DNA from: an uncultured Pseudomonadota bacterium
GTDB lineage: Bacteria > Pseudomonadota > Alphaproteobacteria > UBA9219
Assembly (NCBI GenBank): GCA_903919315.1
Contig: CAIXHP010000008.1
Span: forward strand, 41,714 to 105,713
Reading direction: 5' to 3'
DNA: 64,000 nt
Positions 1-7,694 of this stretch are shown here, piece by piece. The number at the start of each line of letters is the position of its first letter. The first letter of the stretch is position 1. The notes under the pieces were generated by a model that saw nothing but the letters and a program-made list of their open reading frames with translations, was not told the DNA's origin and did no database searches. A program made the translations under genes and the position numbers.

Positions 1-1
1 T

Positions 2-946
2 ACGGACGACTGGCAAGCGGATGCTGCCCGGCGGGATTTTACGTTTAACGCGCTGTATGTCGATGCCGACGGCGCTTTGTATGATTATTTTCGGGGGCGT
101 GACGATCTGGCGGCGGGGCGCGTGCGGTTTATCGGCGAGGCCGAGGCGCGGATTCGCGAGGATGTGCTGCGGATACTGCGCTTTTTCCGGTTTTATGCGT
201 GGTTCGGGCGCGGGGAGGCGGAGGCCGAGGGGCTGAAGGCTTGCCGCGCTTTGGCGCACCTGCTGCCGCAGCTGTCGGTCGAGCGCGTGTGGAACGAGAT
301 CGGGAAATTGCTGCGCGCGCCGGATCCGGTTCCGGCGTGGCGGTTGATGCTGGCGAACGGGATCGTGGCACCGTTGGTGCCGGAGGCGGCGGATGTCGAG
401 CGGTTGGCGCGGGTGGTGGATGTCGAGCGTGGGGGTGGCGGAGAGAACCCCTCCCCTAACCCCTCTCTCAAGGGGAGGGGAATTCAGGCGGATGGCGGCG
501 ATGCCCTTGTGCGGCTGGCGGCGTTGTTGCCTGCGGATGCGGATGTGGCGGACCGTGTGGCGCGGCGGTTGCATATGGCGAATCGCGAGGGTGAGCGGCT
601 GAAGGTTCTGGCGGTGCTGCCGGGACGGTTGCGCGGCGCTTTGGATCGGACGGCTTTGCGCCGGACGTTGTACGCGCAGGGCGCGGCGGCGGTGGGCGAG
701 GCTCTGTTGCTGGCGGCGGCGGACGGTGCGGGCGTGGATTTTGTGGCGGCGTTGGATGTTGTGGCGGCTTGGGAGAATCCGGTTCTGCCGATTCAGGGGG
801 GCGATATTGTGAGCCTTGGCGTGCCGCCGGGGCCGCGTGTGGGCGATATTCTTCGCGCTGTTGAGGCTTGGTGGATGGCGGGCGATTTTCGGGCGGCGCG
901 GGCGGCGTGTTTGGCGGAGGCCGCGCGGTTGACGAAGGTCGTGTAA
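2..946 (+). CDS. cca: CCA-adding enzyme / poly(A) polymerase family, 5'-truncated
   Basis: The reading frame is open from base 2, so the window edge cuts off the N-terminal catalytic part. The first visible residues include RRDFTFNALY and, soon after, DYFRGRDDL and VLRILRFFRFYAWFG. These are the conserved end of the nucleotidyltransferase head and the RNA/ATP-binding region of class II CCA-adding enzymes, which repair and build the 3' CCA of tRNA in the cytoplasm. The remainder is the helical C-terminal region. A GC-rich palindromic repeat is inserted in frame at about 441-482 and adds a peptide (ENPSPNPSLKGRG) that the family normally lacks; it falls between helices and keeps the frame. The gene converges on the S24 repressor with a 13-base gap. 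Identity is firm; function of this copy depends on how well the insert is tolerated. Confidence 0.9.
   Translation, partial: TDDWQADAARRDFTFNALYVDADGALYDYFRGRDDLAAGRVRFIGEAEARIREDVLRILRFFRFYAWFGRGEAEAEGLKACRALAHLLPQLSVERVWNEIGKLLRAPDPVPAWRLMLANGIVAPLVPEAADVERLARVVDVERGGGGENPSPNPSLKGRGIQADGGDALVRLAALLPADADVADRVARRLHMANREGERLKVLAVLPGRLRGALDRTALRRTLYAQGAAAVGEALLLAAADGAGVDFVAALDVVAAWENPVLPIQGGDIVSLGVPPGPRVGDILRAVEAWWMAGDFRAARAACLAEAARLTKVV
441..482. repeat. GC-rich hairpin repeat inserted in frame in cca
   Basis: Arms CCCCTCCCC (448-456) and GGGGAGGGG (472-480) form a perfect inverted repeat. It belongs to the dispersed family also seen near 4263-4490, 5756, 13696, 21885-22180, 29291 and 34427. 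Here it lies inside coding sequence and adds about 14-20 residues without a frameshift. Confidence 0.8.
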
Positions 947-959
947 CCAATACGGATAC

Positions 960-1589
960 TTATTGCGGCTCGGTCGCGCCGACGACGGTGTGGAGCGTGG
1001 CGATGTCGGCGGCGGGGATGGTGAAGTCGCGCGGCTGGGGTTGGTATTCGCGCACGGTCACGCCGTTGGGTTTTTGTTTGACGAATTCTTTGATCAGCAC
1101 CGCGCCGCTGGGCTGGGTGATGACGACACCGCTGCCCGGCACCGGCGGCTTGTAGGGATTGATGAACAGCAATTGGCGCGGGCGGTACATCGGCACCATC
1201 GAGGTTCCGACGACGTAGATCGCGTAGGCATCACGGACGTGCGCGAGGTAATGCGGGCGCGGAACCTGATCGATCGCGCCGTCGGTAAGGAACATTTCCT
1301 GAGCGTTTCCGCCACGCGCCGCGCCGCGCACGGGCAACGTGCCCGCCGGGGCGAGGGCGGCGGGGGGCATCGCCACGGACTTAAAGCCGATGTCTTCGGC
1401 CAGCAGATCGCGCGGGTCGCAGCCGAGCGGTTTGGCGAGGCGCACCATCCAATCCACCGTCAGGCGGCGTTCGCCTTTTTCCAGTTTGTCGATTTGGCTT
1501 TTGCTCGTGCCGCTCGCGTCCGCGAGTTGTTGCAGAGTCCAGCCGCGCCTTTGGCGCAGGGCGCGTATGCGGTTTGATCCTTCGGTCAT
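960..1589 (-). CDS. XRE-family repressor with C-terminal S24 (LexA/CI-like) peptidase domain
   Basis: 209 residues. Residues 8-62 form an XRE helix-turn-helix (TLQQLADASGTSKSQIDKLE). The C-terminal half is a LexA/CI-type S24 domain, with the predicted nucleophile Ser130 in VGTSMVPMY and general base Lys167 in LIKEFV. An Ala82-Gly83 pair lies in the linker and could be the self-cleavage site. This is the architecture of phage repressors that are inactivated by RecA-stimulated autocleavage or use the S24 domain only for dimerisation. It is divergent from the DUF6456-like gene (124-base gap) and lies about 1.1 kb upstream of the terminase genes. It is therefore the natural candidate controller of the GTA-like block; that link is inference. 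Confidence 0.85.
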   Translation of the reverse strand: MTEGSNRIRALRQRRGWTLQQLADASGTSKSQIDKLEKGERRLTVDWMVRLAKPLGCDPRDLLAEDIGFKSVAMPPAALAPAGTLPVRGAARGGNAQEMFLTDGAIDQVPRPHYLAHVRDAYAIYVVGTSMVPMYRPRQLLFINPYKPPVPGSGVVITQPSGAVLIKEFVKQKPNGVTVREYQPQPRDFTIPAADIATLHTVVGATEPQ

Positions 1590-1630
1590 GGGGACAGTTT
1601 AGCAGCCTCCTGCGCCCGTGTGTAGTACAA

Positions 1631-1672
1631 AATGGTTACTTTTTTCTGGACAGAAGTATCCGGAATGGGTAC
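1631..1672. promoter_or_regulatory. Possible operator: direct repeat in divergent promoter region
   Basis: The two copies AATGGTTAC (1631-1639) and AATGGGTAC (1664-1672) are 33 bases apart, about three helical turns. They lie between the divergent repressor and DUF6456-like genes, where an autoregulatory repressor would be expected to bind. Short motifs like this arise by chance, so this is only a candidate. Confidence 0.25.
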
Positions 1673-1713
1673 ATTGCTTTTCGCGGTTTCAACGGTTTTT
1701 GCGGGAGGTTGGG

Positions 1714-2220
1714 ATGGGAATGCGTCGGGAGCCTGTGGCCACGGATCGTCGTTTGCGGCATCGCCTCGCGGCGGTCGATCATGGGCCTGCCGAGCGGTGG
1801 CAGCATTCCGGGCGCGTGATGGAATTGACGGAGCAGGCGGGGGTTCTGGCGGTGCGGGCCACCGAGGAGCATGCGCTGGATGTGTTGGTGCTGCGGGCTT
1901 GGATTTCCTCCGCGCAGCGCGAGGCGGCGTTACGGTTTCGCGCGGATTATCATTATGCGGGGATGGAGGCGCGGGTGGTCGGCAGCTATAACCCGGCGCG
2001 TACCTCGTTCAGCCCGTTCGGCGGTTGGGACGAGCGCAGCGACGCGGAGGAGGCGGCCTATCAACGCTGGCGTAGCGCCATGCGGGCGATGGGGGCGGCA
2101 AACAGCGATGTGGTGGTGACGGTCGCTTGCCATGACCAGATGCCGGGACTGCGGCAGGCTCCGTTGCTCAAGGCGGGGCTGGATCGGTTGGTGAAGCACT
2201 ATCGGTTGCCGGACGCTTGA
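1714..2220 (+). CDS. DUF6456-like protein next to the GTA-like cluster
   Basis: 168 residues from an ATG with a good Shine-Dalgarno (GGGAGGT, about 5 bases upstream). An upstream extension to 1618 has no ribosome site and unconvincing residues. The region SSAQREAALRFRADYHYAGM, followed by a basic/aromatic segment, and the C-terminal LLKAGLDRLVKHYRL resemble the DUF6456 layout of alphaproteobacterial DNA-binding proteins. It is divergent from the S24 repressor and co-oriented with the particle genes, which fits a phage-type regulator. The family call is from motif memory and needs a profile search. Confidence 0.5.
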   Translation: MGMRREPVATDRRLRHRLAAVDHGPAERWQHSGRVMELTEQAGVLAVRATEEHALDVLVLRAWISSAQREAALRFRADYHYAGMEARVVGSYNPARTSFSPFGGWDERSDAEEAAYQRWRSAMRAMGAANSDVVVTVACHDQMPGLRQAPLLKAGLDRLVKHYRLPDA

Positions 2221-2237
2221 GGTTCGGCGTGGACGGG

Positions 2238-2474
2238 TTACACCAAAATGTTGATCAGGCTGCCGCGCGGGAGGTTGGCGCTGGCTTGGTTGACCGCTTT
2301 GGCGGCCAACTGATTCGTCGCGGCGCGGCCTTGGTCGGCGGTCTTTTGCAATTGTTCGACGATCGCCTGCTGCGCCTGCTGGCTGCTTTTCAGCGCGGCG
2401 ATTCCCATCGAAACCCCAGCGGTTTGCGAGCGGGAGAGCGCACCGGATGCTGCGCCTGCGACTGAATCGACCAT
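2238..2474 (-). CDS. Small YjfB-like protein
   Basis: 78 residues starting MVDSVAGAASGALSRSQTAG, with AAGG about 8 bases upstream. A start 26 codons earlier is possible but gives a poor N-terminus. The pattern of a short helical N-terminus, a Q/A-rich amphipathic helix (SMGIAALKSSQQAQQAIVEQ) and the hydrophobic end RGSLINILV resembles the small YjfB-type putative motility proteins. No catalytic motif is seen. It is on the strand opposite to the terminase genes and is probably not part of that unit. The function is unknown. Confidence 0.5.
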   Translation of the reverse strand: MVDSVAGAASGALSRSQTAGVSMGIAALKSSQQAQQAIVEQLQKTADQGRAATNQLAAKAVNQASANLPRGSLINILV

Positions 2475-2704
2475 CGGTTCAACCTTGCGTGAAAGGGAGG
2501 GACGTGACAACGCGTTTGTTCGTAACGCACGAACATGTTTCGACGTTAGCACGGTCGGCGAATTCGGTTAAGCTAAAGTTGCAAGGCGGGCGGCGGAGGG
2601 GTATAGGAAAAAGAACCTAAGATAGAAAAAGAAACCTTGACACAGGCGCCGCTTTGGCGTATTGACAGTCCCACGGCGCAGTGCGTCAAAACGGCGGGGC
2701 TTTG

Positions 2705-3091
2705 ATGACGGTGAAAGTGCGGAAGACTTTGTCTGAGGCGCGGCCAACCGTCACGACGACAACAAGCAAAAAATCGGCGAAGGCGAAAAGCGCGGGGCGA
2801 CGCTCCGCGAAGGGGATCGCGCAGGTGCAGGCGGTTTTGCTCGCGCTGATGAGCGGGAGCGCGAGCGACGCGGTGCGCGTTTCGGCGGCCAAGACCTTGT
2901 TGGACAAATTGTTGCGGGACGACGCGGAGGGTGATGAAGCGCAGCGGCACGAGGCGGACGAGCGCGAAGCCGCCATCGCCGAAGCCGCTGTCTTGCTGGC
3001 GGAGCTTGCCGAAGGAATGTCTGGCGGCGTTCGTGAGCCGTCTGTGCTGGCTCCGGACGGCGCGGCCGCAACAACTGACTCCGCCGGGTGA
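2705..3091 (+). CDS. Putative small terminase subunit (GTA gene 1 position)
   Basis: 128 residues from ATG 2705. A GTG-type start 8 codons upstream is less likely. The N-terminus is basic and Ser/Thr/Lys-rich, followed by SDAVRVSAAKTLLDKLL, a helical motif common in small terminase subunits, then an acidic Glu/Ala-rich helix. Small terminases pick the DNA for packaging and hand it to TerL; GTA versions are short and lack a site-specific DNA-binding domain. It lies immediately upstream of terL and overlaps its predicted start by about 158 bases in another frame. The assignment rests on position and helix pattern more than on firm homology. Confidence 0.5.
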   Translation: MTVKVRKTLSEARPTVTTTTSKKSAKAKSAGRRSAKGIAQVQAVLLALMSGSASDAVRVSAAKTLLDKLLRDDAEGDEAQRHEADEREAAIAEAAVLLAELAEGMSGGVREPSVLAPDGAAATTDSAG

Positions 3092-4238
3092 CTGGCGCGT
3101 CTGGCTTATTCTCGCGGGGCGCGGTTGGGGCAAGACGCGCACGGGGGCCGAGGATATTGCCGCTTATGCCTTGTGGAACGCGGGCGCTCGGATCGGCGTG
3201 ATCGCGCCGACGTTCGCCGACGCGCGGGATGTGTGCGTGGAAGGCGAGAGCGGGTTGCTGCGCGTGCTGCCGCCCGCTTGCGTGGCCGCGTGGCACCGGA
3301 GCACGGGGGATTTGCTGCTGTTCAACGGCAGCCGGATTAAACTTTATTCCGCCGATCAGCCGGAACGGCTGCGCGGGCCGCAGCATCATCGCGTTTGGTG
3401 CGACGAGCTGGGGGCTTGGCCGGGGCGGGGGGCTTTTGATCAGTTATGGTTCGGGTTGCGCCTTGGGCGCGACCCGCGTGTTGTTGTAACCACTACACCG
3501 AGGAATGCGCCTGTGATCCGCGAACTTTTTCAACGCAAGGACGTGCGGCTGACCCATGGCCGCACGATGGACAACGCCGCGCATCTCGCGCCGCGCGTGC
3601 TGGAGCAACTGACGGAACGTTATGCGGGAACGCGGTTGGGACGGCAGGAACTTGATGCCGAATTGCTGGAAGACACCGACGGCGCTTTGTGGAAGCGGCA
3701 GATGCTGGATTTGTGCCGCGTGCAGACGGCACCCGCGTTGCGGCGCGTCGTGGTGGCGATCGATCCGGCCATGAGCAACGGCGCGGCCAGCGACGAGACG
3801 GGAATCGTGGCCGCCGGACGCGGCGCGGACGGGATGATTTATGTGCTGGCGGATTGGTCGGGCAAGTTCTCGCCGGAGGGTTGGGCGCGTCGCGCCGTTC
3901 TGCTGCATCAGGATTTGGGCGCTCAGATGATCGTCGCCGAGGTGAACGCGGGCGGCGATTTGGTGGAACGCGTCGTGCGGCAGATCGCGCCGCAGATTCT
4001 GTTCAAGCCGGTGCGGGCTTTGCGCGGGAAGGCGGAGCGCGCCTTGCCGGTGGCGGCGCTGTACGAGCAGGGCCGCGTGCGGCATGTGGGCGCTTTGGCC
4101 GCGCTGGAGGATCAGATGTGCCGCTTCGCGCCGGGGAATGTGGCGGTGAAGTCGCCGGATCGCGTGGATGCATTGGTATGGGCGGTGACGGAATTGAGCG
4201 AGACGGCGCGGGGGGAACCTCGGGTCAGGGTTTTGTGA
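2934..4238 (+). CDS. Large terminase subunit (packaging ATPase/nuclease)
   Basis: 434 residues. Walker A GRGWGKT is at about 62-68 after the typical lead-in PPGDWRVWLILA, and Walker B VWCDE is at about 154-158. The C-terminal nuclease shows AIDPAMSNG, VAEVNAGGD and DRVDALVWA acidic residues. It pumps DNA into proheads through the portal and cuts it. ATG 2934 follows GGAGG closely. The first 35 or so residues look like off-frame translation of the preceding gene, so a TTG start at 3006 is possible. The last codons (VTELSETARGEP) are the parent of two degenerate copies in the downstream tandem repeat. Confidence 0.93.
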   Translation: MKRSGTRRTSAKPPSPKPLSCWRSLPKECLAAFVSRLCWLRTARPQQLTPPGDWRVWLILAGRGWGKTRTGAEDIAAYALWNAGARIGVIAPTFADARDVCVEGESGLLRVLPPACVAAWHRSTGDLLLFNGSRIKLYSADQPERLRGPQHHRVWCDELGAWPGRGAFDQLWFGLRLGRDPRVVVTTTPRNAPVIRELFQRKDVRLTHGRTMDNAAHLAPRVLEQLTERYAGTRLGRQELDAELLEDTDGALWKRQMLDLCRVQTAPALRRVVVAIDPAMSNGAASDETGIVAAGRGADGMIYVLADWSGKFSPEGWARRAVLLHQDLGAQMIVAEVNAGGDLVERVVRQIAPQILFKPVRALRGKAERALPVAALYEQGRVRHVGALAALEDQMCRFAPGNVAVKSPDRVDALVWAVTELSETARGEPRVRVL

Positions 4239-4490
4239 GGGGTTGATGGGATGGGGGAAGGGACCCCCCACCCAACCCTCCCCCCAAGGGGGGAGGGCTT
4301 TATGCCGTGGGGGCGGTGACGGCGTTGGGCGAGACGGCGTGGCGTGGGGAGAAGAGACCCCCCACCCAACCCTCCCCCTCAGGGGGGGAGGGCTTTATGC
4401 CGTGGGCGCGGTGACGGAGTTGAGAGAGACGGCGTGGCGTGGGGAGAAGAGACTCCCCACCCAACCCTCCCCCTCAAGGGGGGAGGGCTT
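4170..4490. repeat. Tandem array: hairpin repeat plus copies of the terL 3' end
   Basis: This 282-base gap between terL and the portal gene holds three hairpin repeats (about 4263-4299, 4356-4394, 4452-4488). They alternate with two copies of a roughly 56-base segment (4301-4356 and 4396-4451). That segment matches the end of terL (4170-4221), sharing GGCGGTGACGG, GAGACGGCG and the spacing between them. The copies would read AVGAVTELRETAW, against AVTELSETA in TerL. The array therefore looks like repeated duplication of a gene tail joined to the mobile hairpin. A run of GGGGGGAGGG followed by CTTT could act as a terminator. Confidence 0.75.
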
Positions 4491-4520
4491 TGATTTGGAC
4501 ATTGTGGGAGGGGAGCGAGC

Positions 4521-5738
4521 ATGGGGTTGCGGGATCTCGTGACGCAATGGGTGCGTCCTAAGGCTGGGGCTTTGGCGGTCAAGGCCAGTTCGGCGGGGCC
4601 TGTGGTGGCGTGGAGCCAGGTGGGCAAGCCGAAATGGACGCCGCGACGTTATGAGAGTTTGGCCGAAGAGGGATTCCGCAAAAACGTCGTGGCTTATCGC
4701 TGCGTGATGCAGATCGCGACTTCGGCGGCGGCGGTGCCGTGGTTGCTGTATGACGATTCGGGGACGGAGATTGACCGTCATCCGCTGTTGGATTTGTTGC
4801 GGCATCCTAATCCGTTGCAGGATGGGATGGCGTTTCTTGAAAACATCTATGCCAATCTTCAGATTGCCGGGAACGCTTATGTCGAGGCGGTGCCTTCGCG
4901 GGACGGGCAGCGACCGGTGGAGCTGTATGCGCTGCGGCCGGATCGCATGAAGGTCGTGCCGGGGCCTGCGGGGTTGCCGCAGGGATAGGAATATGGCGTG
5001 AATGGCCGTCTGACGCGCTGGAGCGCGGATCCCATCACGGGGGCCAGCGCCATTTTGCATATGCGGCAGTTTCATCCTTTGGATGACTGGTACGGCATGG
5101 CGCCTTTGGAGGCGGCTTTGCTGTCGGTGGATCAGCACAACGCGGCGGGCGCTTGGAATCAGGCGCTGCTCAATCAGGGCGCACGGCCTTCGGGAGCTTT
5201 GGTGTTCGCGCCCAAGGACGGGGGCGCGTCGAACCTCAGCGACGATCAGGTGCAGCGTCTACGCGAGGAGATGGATCAACTTTATCAGGGCAAGGGCAAC
5301 GCCGGTCGGCCGCTTATTCTCGAAGGAGGGCTGGACTGGCGCGAGATGAGCCTCAGCCCCAAAGACATGGACTGGCTGGCGGGACGGGACGCGGCGGCGC
5401 GGGATATTGCGCTGGCGTTCGGGGTTCCGGCGCAGCTCGTCGGGCTGTCCGGCGCTCAGACTTACGCCAACATGGCCGAGGCGCGGCTGGCTTTGTACGA
5501 GGAAACGGTGTTGCCGCTCATCCACCGCGTGATCGCGGCGTTTGATCATTGGCTGACACCGTTGTTCGACGATTCGCTCAACCTCGATTTCGATATGGAC
5601 GACATCAGCGCCCTCACGGCGCGGCGCGACTCGCAGTGGGACAAGCTGCAACGCGTCGATTTTCTCACCGTCAACGAAAAGCGCGCGGCGGTGGGGTATG
5701 GGCCGGTCGAGGGCGGCGATAGCGTGAGGGGCGCGTAA
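4521..5738 (+). pseudogene. HK97-type portal protein interrupted by in-frame TAG
   Basis: About 405 codons. The start ATG follows GGAGGGGAG. The product matches HK97/GTA portals (GFRKNVVAYRCVMQIATSAA, HPLLDLLRHPNP, GNAYVEAVP, FHPLDDWYGMAPLEAALLS, LSPKDMDWLAGRDAAARDIA). It would form the dodecameric DNA channel at the capsid vertex. Codon 156 (4986-4988) is TAG where a Tyr codon (TAT) is expected in PAGLPQG-Y-EYGVNGRL. The frame is identical on both sides, so one T-to-G change explains it. Translation might restart at GTG 4998, giving two fragments. TAG serves as a normal stop for the tail-tip and holin genes, so recoding is unlikely. It is either a true nonsense mutation, a suppressed amber codon or a sequencing error. 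Confidence 0.85.
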
Positions 5739-5755
5739 CGCCTCTTTCCCAAGGA

Positions 5756-5771
5756 CTCCCCGCGAGGGGAG
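5756..5771. repeat. Hairpin repeat between portal and protease
   Basis: CTCCCCGCGAGGGGAG is a perfect 6-base-arm hairpin followed by GGTTTTCC. It is a short member of the dispersed GC-rich family and could slow or end transcription after the portal gene. Confidence 0.6.
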
Positions 5772-5795
5772 GGTTTTCCAAGCGTAAGGGTGATC

Positions 5796-6398
5796 ATGGA
5801 TATCAAACATATTGCGCGTCCGTTGGCGATCAAAACGCTGGCGGCGGACGGGTTGTTTTCGGGTTACGCCAGCGTGTTCGGCGTGGTCGACCATCAAAAC
5901 GAAGTGGTCGCGCCTCAGGCCTTCACGCGCACTTTGGCGGGGTGGCGCGCGGCGGGACGCATGCCCGCGATGCTTTGGATGCACGATCCGGCGCAGCCTA
6001 TCGGGCTGTGGCTGGCGTTGCAGGAGGACAGGAAGGGACTTGCCGTGCAGGGCCGTTTGGCGCTGCGCACCCAAAAGGGCGGCGAGGCTTATGAACTGCT
6101 CAAGATGGGGGCGCTCACGGGGCTTTCCATCGGCTACCGCGTGGTGGCGAGCAAGGTCGACGGCAAGCGCAAGGCGCGGATGCTGACCGATCTGGAACTG
6201 TTCGAAATTTCGTTGGTGACCTTTCCCGCCAACGAAGCCGCGCGGGTGAGCGAGGTGAAGTCGCCGCCGATCCTGTTGGGATCGCAGCGCCGACCCAAGA
6301 CCGACTCCGACACGACGCGGGCCGTCGTTGCGCGGTTGCACGAAGCGGCCCGCGTTTTGAAACACAATCCCACACACGAATCCACAAGGAGGATTTAA
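5796..6398 (+). CDS. Prohead protease (HK97 family)
   Basis: 200 residues from ATG 5796, preceded by TAAGGG; a GTG two codons upstream is less likely. Typical caudovirus prohead peptidase features are present: FSGYASVFGVVDHQNEVV near the N-terminus, a catalytic His in MLWMHDPAQPIG, and a Ser in LTGLSIGYRV with LFEISLVTFPAN downstream. It cleaves scaffold or delta domains of the capsid protein during prohead maturation. It sits between portal and capsid genes, the standard order, with a one-base gap before the capsid start codon. It is intact. Confidence 0.9.
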   Translation: MDIKHIARPLAIKTLAADGLFSGYASVFGVVDHQNEVVAPQAFTRTLAGWRAAGRMPAMLWMHDPAQPIGLWLALQEDRKGLAVQGRLALRTQKGGEAYELLKMGALTGLSIGYRVVASKVDGKRKARMLTDLELFEISLVTFPANEAARVSEVKSPPILLGSQRRPKTDSDTTRAVVARLHEAARVLKHNPTHESTRRI

Positions 6399-6399
6399 T

Positions 6400-7632
6400 A
6401 TGATCGACATGAACGAGGTTCATGCGGCCACCGACACGTTGGCCCGGGCCTTTGAGGAATACAAAAGCGTCAACGACCAGCGCCTTGGCGAGATCGAACG
6501 GCGCGGCGCTCCGGACGTTCTGCTCGGCGAAAAGCTGGGGCGCATGGATCAGGCGCAGAACAAGTTGCAGGACGACATTAGCGGCGTGAAGACCGCTCTG
6601 CGCCGTCCGGCGCGTGGCCTTGCCGGGTTGGCGGCGGCTCAGGAGGGTGACGGCGAGTATAAGGGCGCTTTCCTGCGCTATGTCGCGAAGGGCATCGAAC
6701 AGGAGTTGTCGAGCCTGCAGACCAAAGATATGAGCGTCGTCGCCGATCCGCAGGGCGGCTATATGGTGCCGGTCGAGATGGCGGATCGCATCGTCACGCG
6801 CCAGTTCGACAGTACGCCGATGCGCCAACTGGCGACGGTGATGACGGTGTCTTCGGAAGCGGTCGAGATGCTGCGCGACACCAACGAGCCTGTGGCGCAA
6901 TGGGTTTCGGAACTGGGCACGCGCTCCGACACCGATCAGGGCGCGATTGGGCGCATTCGCATTCCGGTGCATGAGCTTTATGCGCAGCCGAAGGCGACGC
7001 AAAAGCTTTTGGACGACTCCATCATCAACATCGAAGACTGGTTGATCAGCCGCGTGGCCGGGAAATTCTCGCGTGCCGAGAACACGGCTTTTGTCAGCGG
7101 CGACGGCATCGGGCAACCGCGCGGATTTCTCAGCTATGCGACGCAGGCGGTCGGCGACAGCAGCCGTTCGTGGGGCGTTATGGAGCATGTTATCACCGGC
7201 ACCGACGGCGGTTTCGCCGCCAGCTCCGGCGCGGACGTGCTGATCAGCCTGATGCACAAACTGCGGGCCGGTTATTTGCCGAAAGCGACGTGGCTGATGC
7301 CGCGCGCCGTGGCCGATCTGATCCGCAAGTTCAAGGAAAACACGACCCAGGCTTATATCTGGCAGCCGGGGTTGCAGGCGGGCGTGCCTGCGACGTTGTT
7401 GGGGCATCCCATCGTGCTGGCCGACGATATGCCGACGGCGGCGACCGGAAGTCTGTCGCTGGCCTTTGGCAATTTTGAGGAAGGCTACACCATCGTCGAT
7501 CGCGTCGGGCTGCGCGTGTTGCGCGATCCTTACACCTCGGCTCCGTTCGTCAAGTTCCGCTGCAACAAGCGCGTCGGCGGCGACGTGGTCAACTTTGAAG
7601 CCATCAAGCTGTTGAAGTTCTCGGCGAGCTAA
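6400..7632 (+). CDS. Major capsid protein (HK97 fold)
   Basis: 410 residues. A strong AAGGAGG lies about 7 bases before ATG 6400, as expected for the most abundant virion protein. The first ~110 residues are a charged, helical scaffolding-like delta domain that the prohead protease would remove. The rest is the classical HK97 capsid region (SVVADPQGGYMVPVEMADRI, PVHELYAQPKATQKLLDDS, AENTAFVSGDGIGQPRGFL, WLMPRAVADLIRKFKE, ADDMPT). The gene is complete, with no lesions. It ends in a hairpin (7639-7659) that may protect the 3' end of the message or reduce read-through. Confidence 0.95.
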   Translation: MIDMNEVHAATDTLARAFEEYKSVNDQRLGEIERRGAPDVLLGEKLGRMDQAQNKLQDDISGVKTALRRPARGLAGLAAAQEGDGEYKGAFLRYVAKGIEQELSSLQTKDMSVVADPQGGYMVPVEMADRIVTRQFDSTPMRQLATVMTVSSEAVEMLRDTNEPVAQWVSELGTRSDTDQGAIGRIRIPVHELYAQPKATQKLLDDSIINIEDWLISRVAGKFSRAENTAFVSGDGIGQPRGFLSYATQAVGDSSRSWGVMEHVITGTDGGFAASSGADVLISLMHKLRAGYLPKATWLMPRAVADLIRKFKENTTQAYIWQPGLQAGVPATLLGHPIVLADDMPTAATGSLSLAFGNFEEGYTIVDRVGLRVLRDPYTSAPFVKFRCNKRVGGDVVNFEAIKLLKFSAS

Positions 7633-7638
7633 ACATTT

Positions 7639-7659
7639 CCCCTCCCGTCGCGGGAGGGG
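7639..7659 (+). terminator. Hairpin after capsid gene
   Basis: CCCCTCCCG and CGGGAGGGG form a perfect 9-base stem with a TCG loop, followed by ATTCTTTC. The T run is poor, so this is a partial terminator or mRNA-stability element. It also resembles the dispersed hairpin family. Confidence 0.55.
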
Positions 7660-7694
7660 ATTCTTTCATGACCTGATGAGAAGGAGTTTCTCTT

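Noticed and set aside
4252..4490. CRISPR array
   Set aside because: The repeats are palindromic GC-rich hairpins with spacers that are copies of each other and of terL; no cas gene is near.
4521..5738. TAG recoding as an explanation of the portal stop
   Set aside because: TAG ends the hub (13662-13664) and the holin (15590-15592), so it works as a stop in this block. A single nonsense change is simpler.
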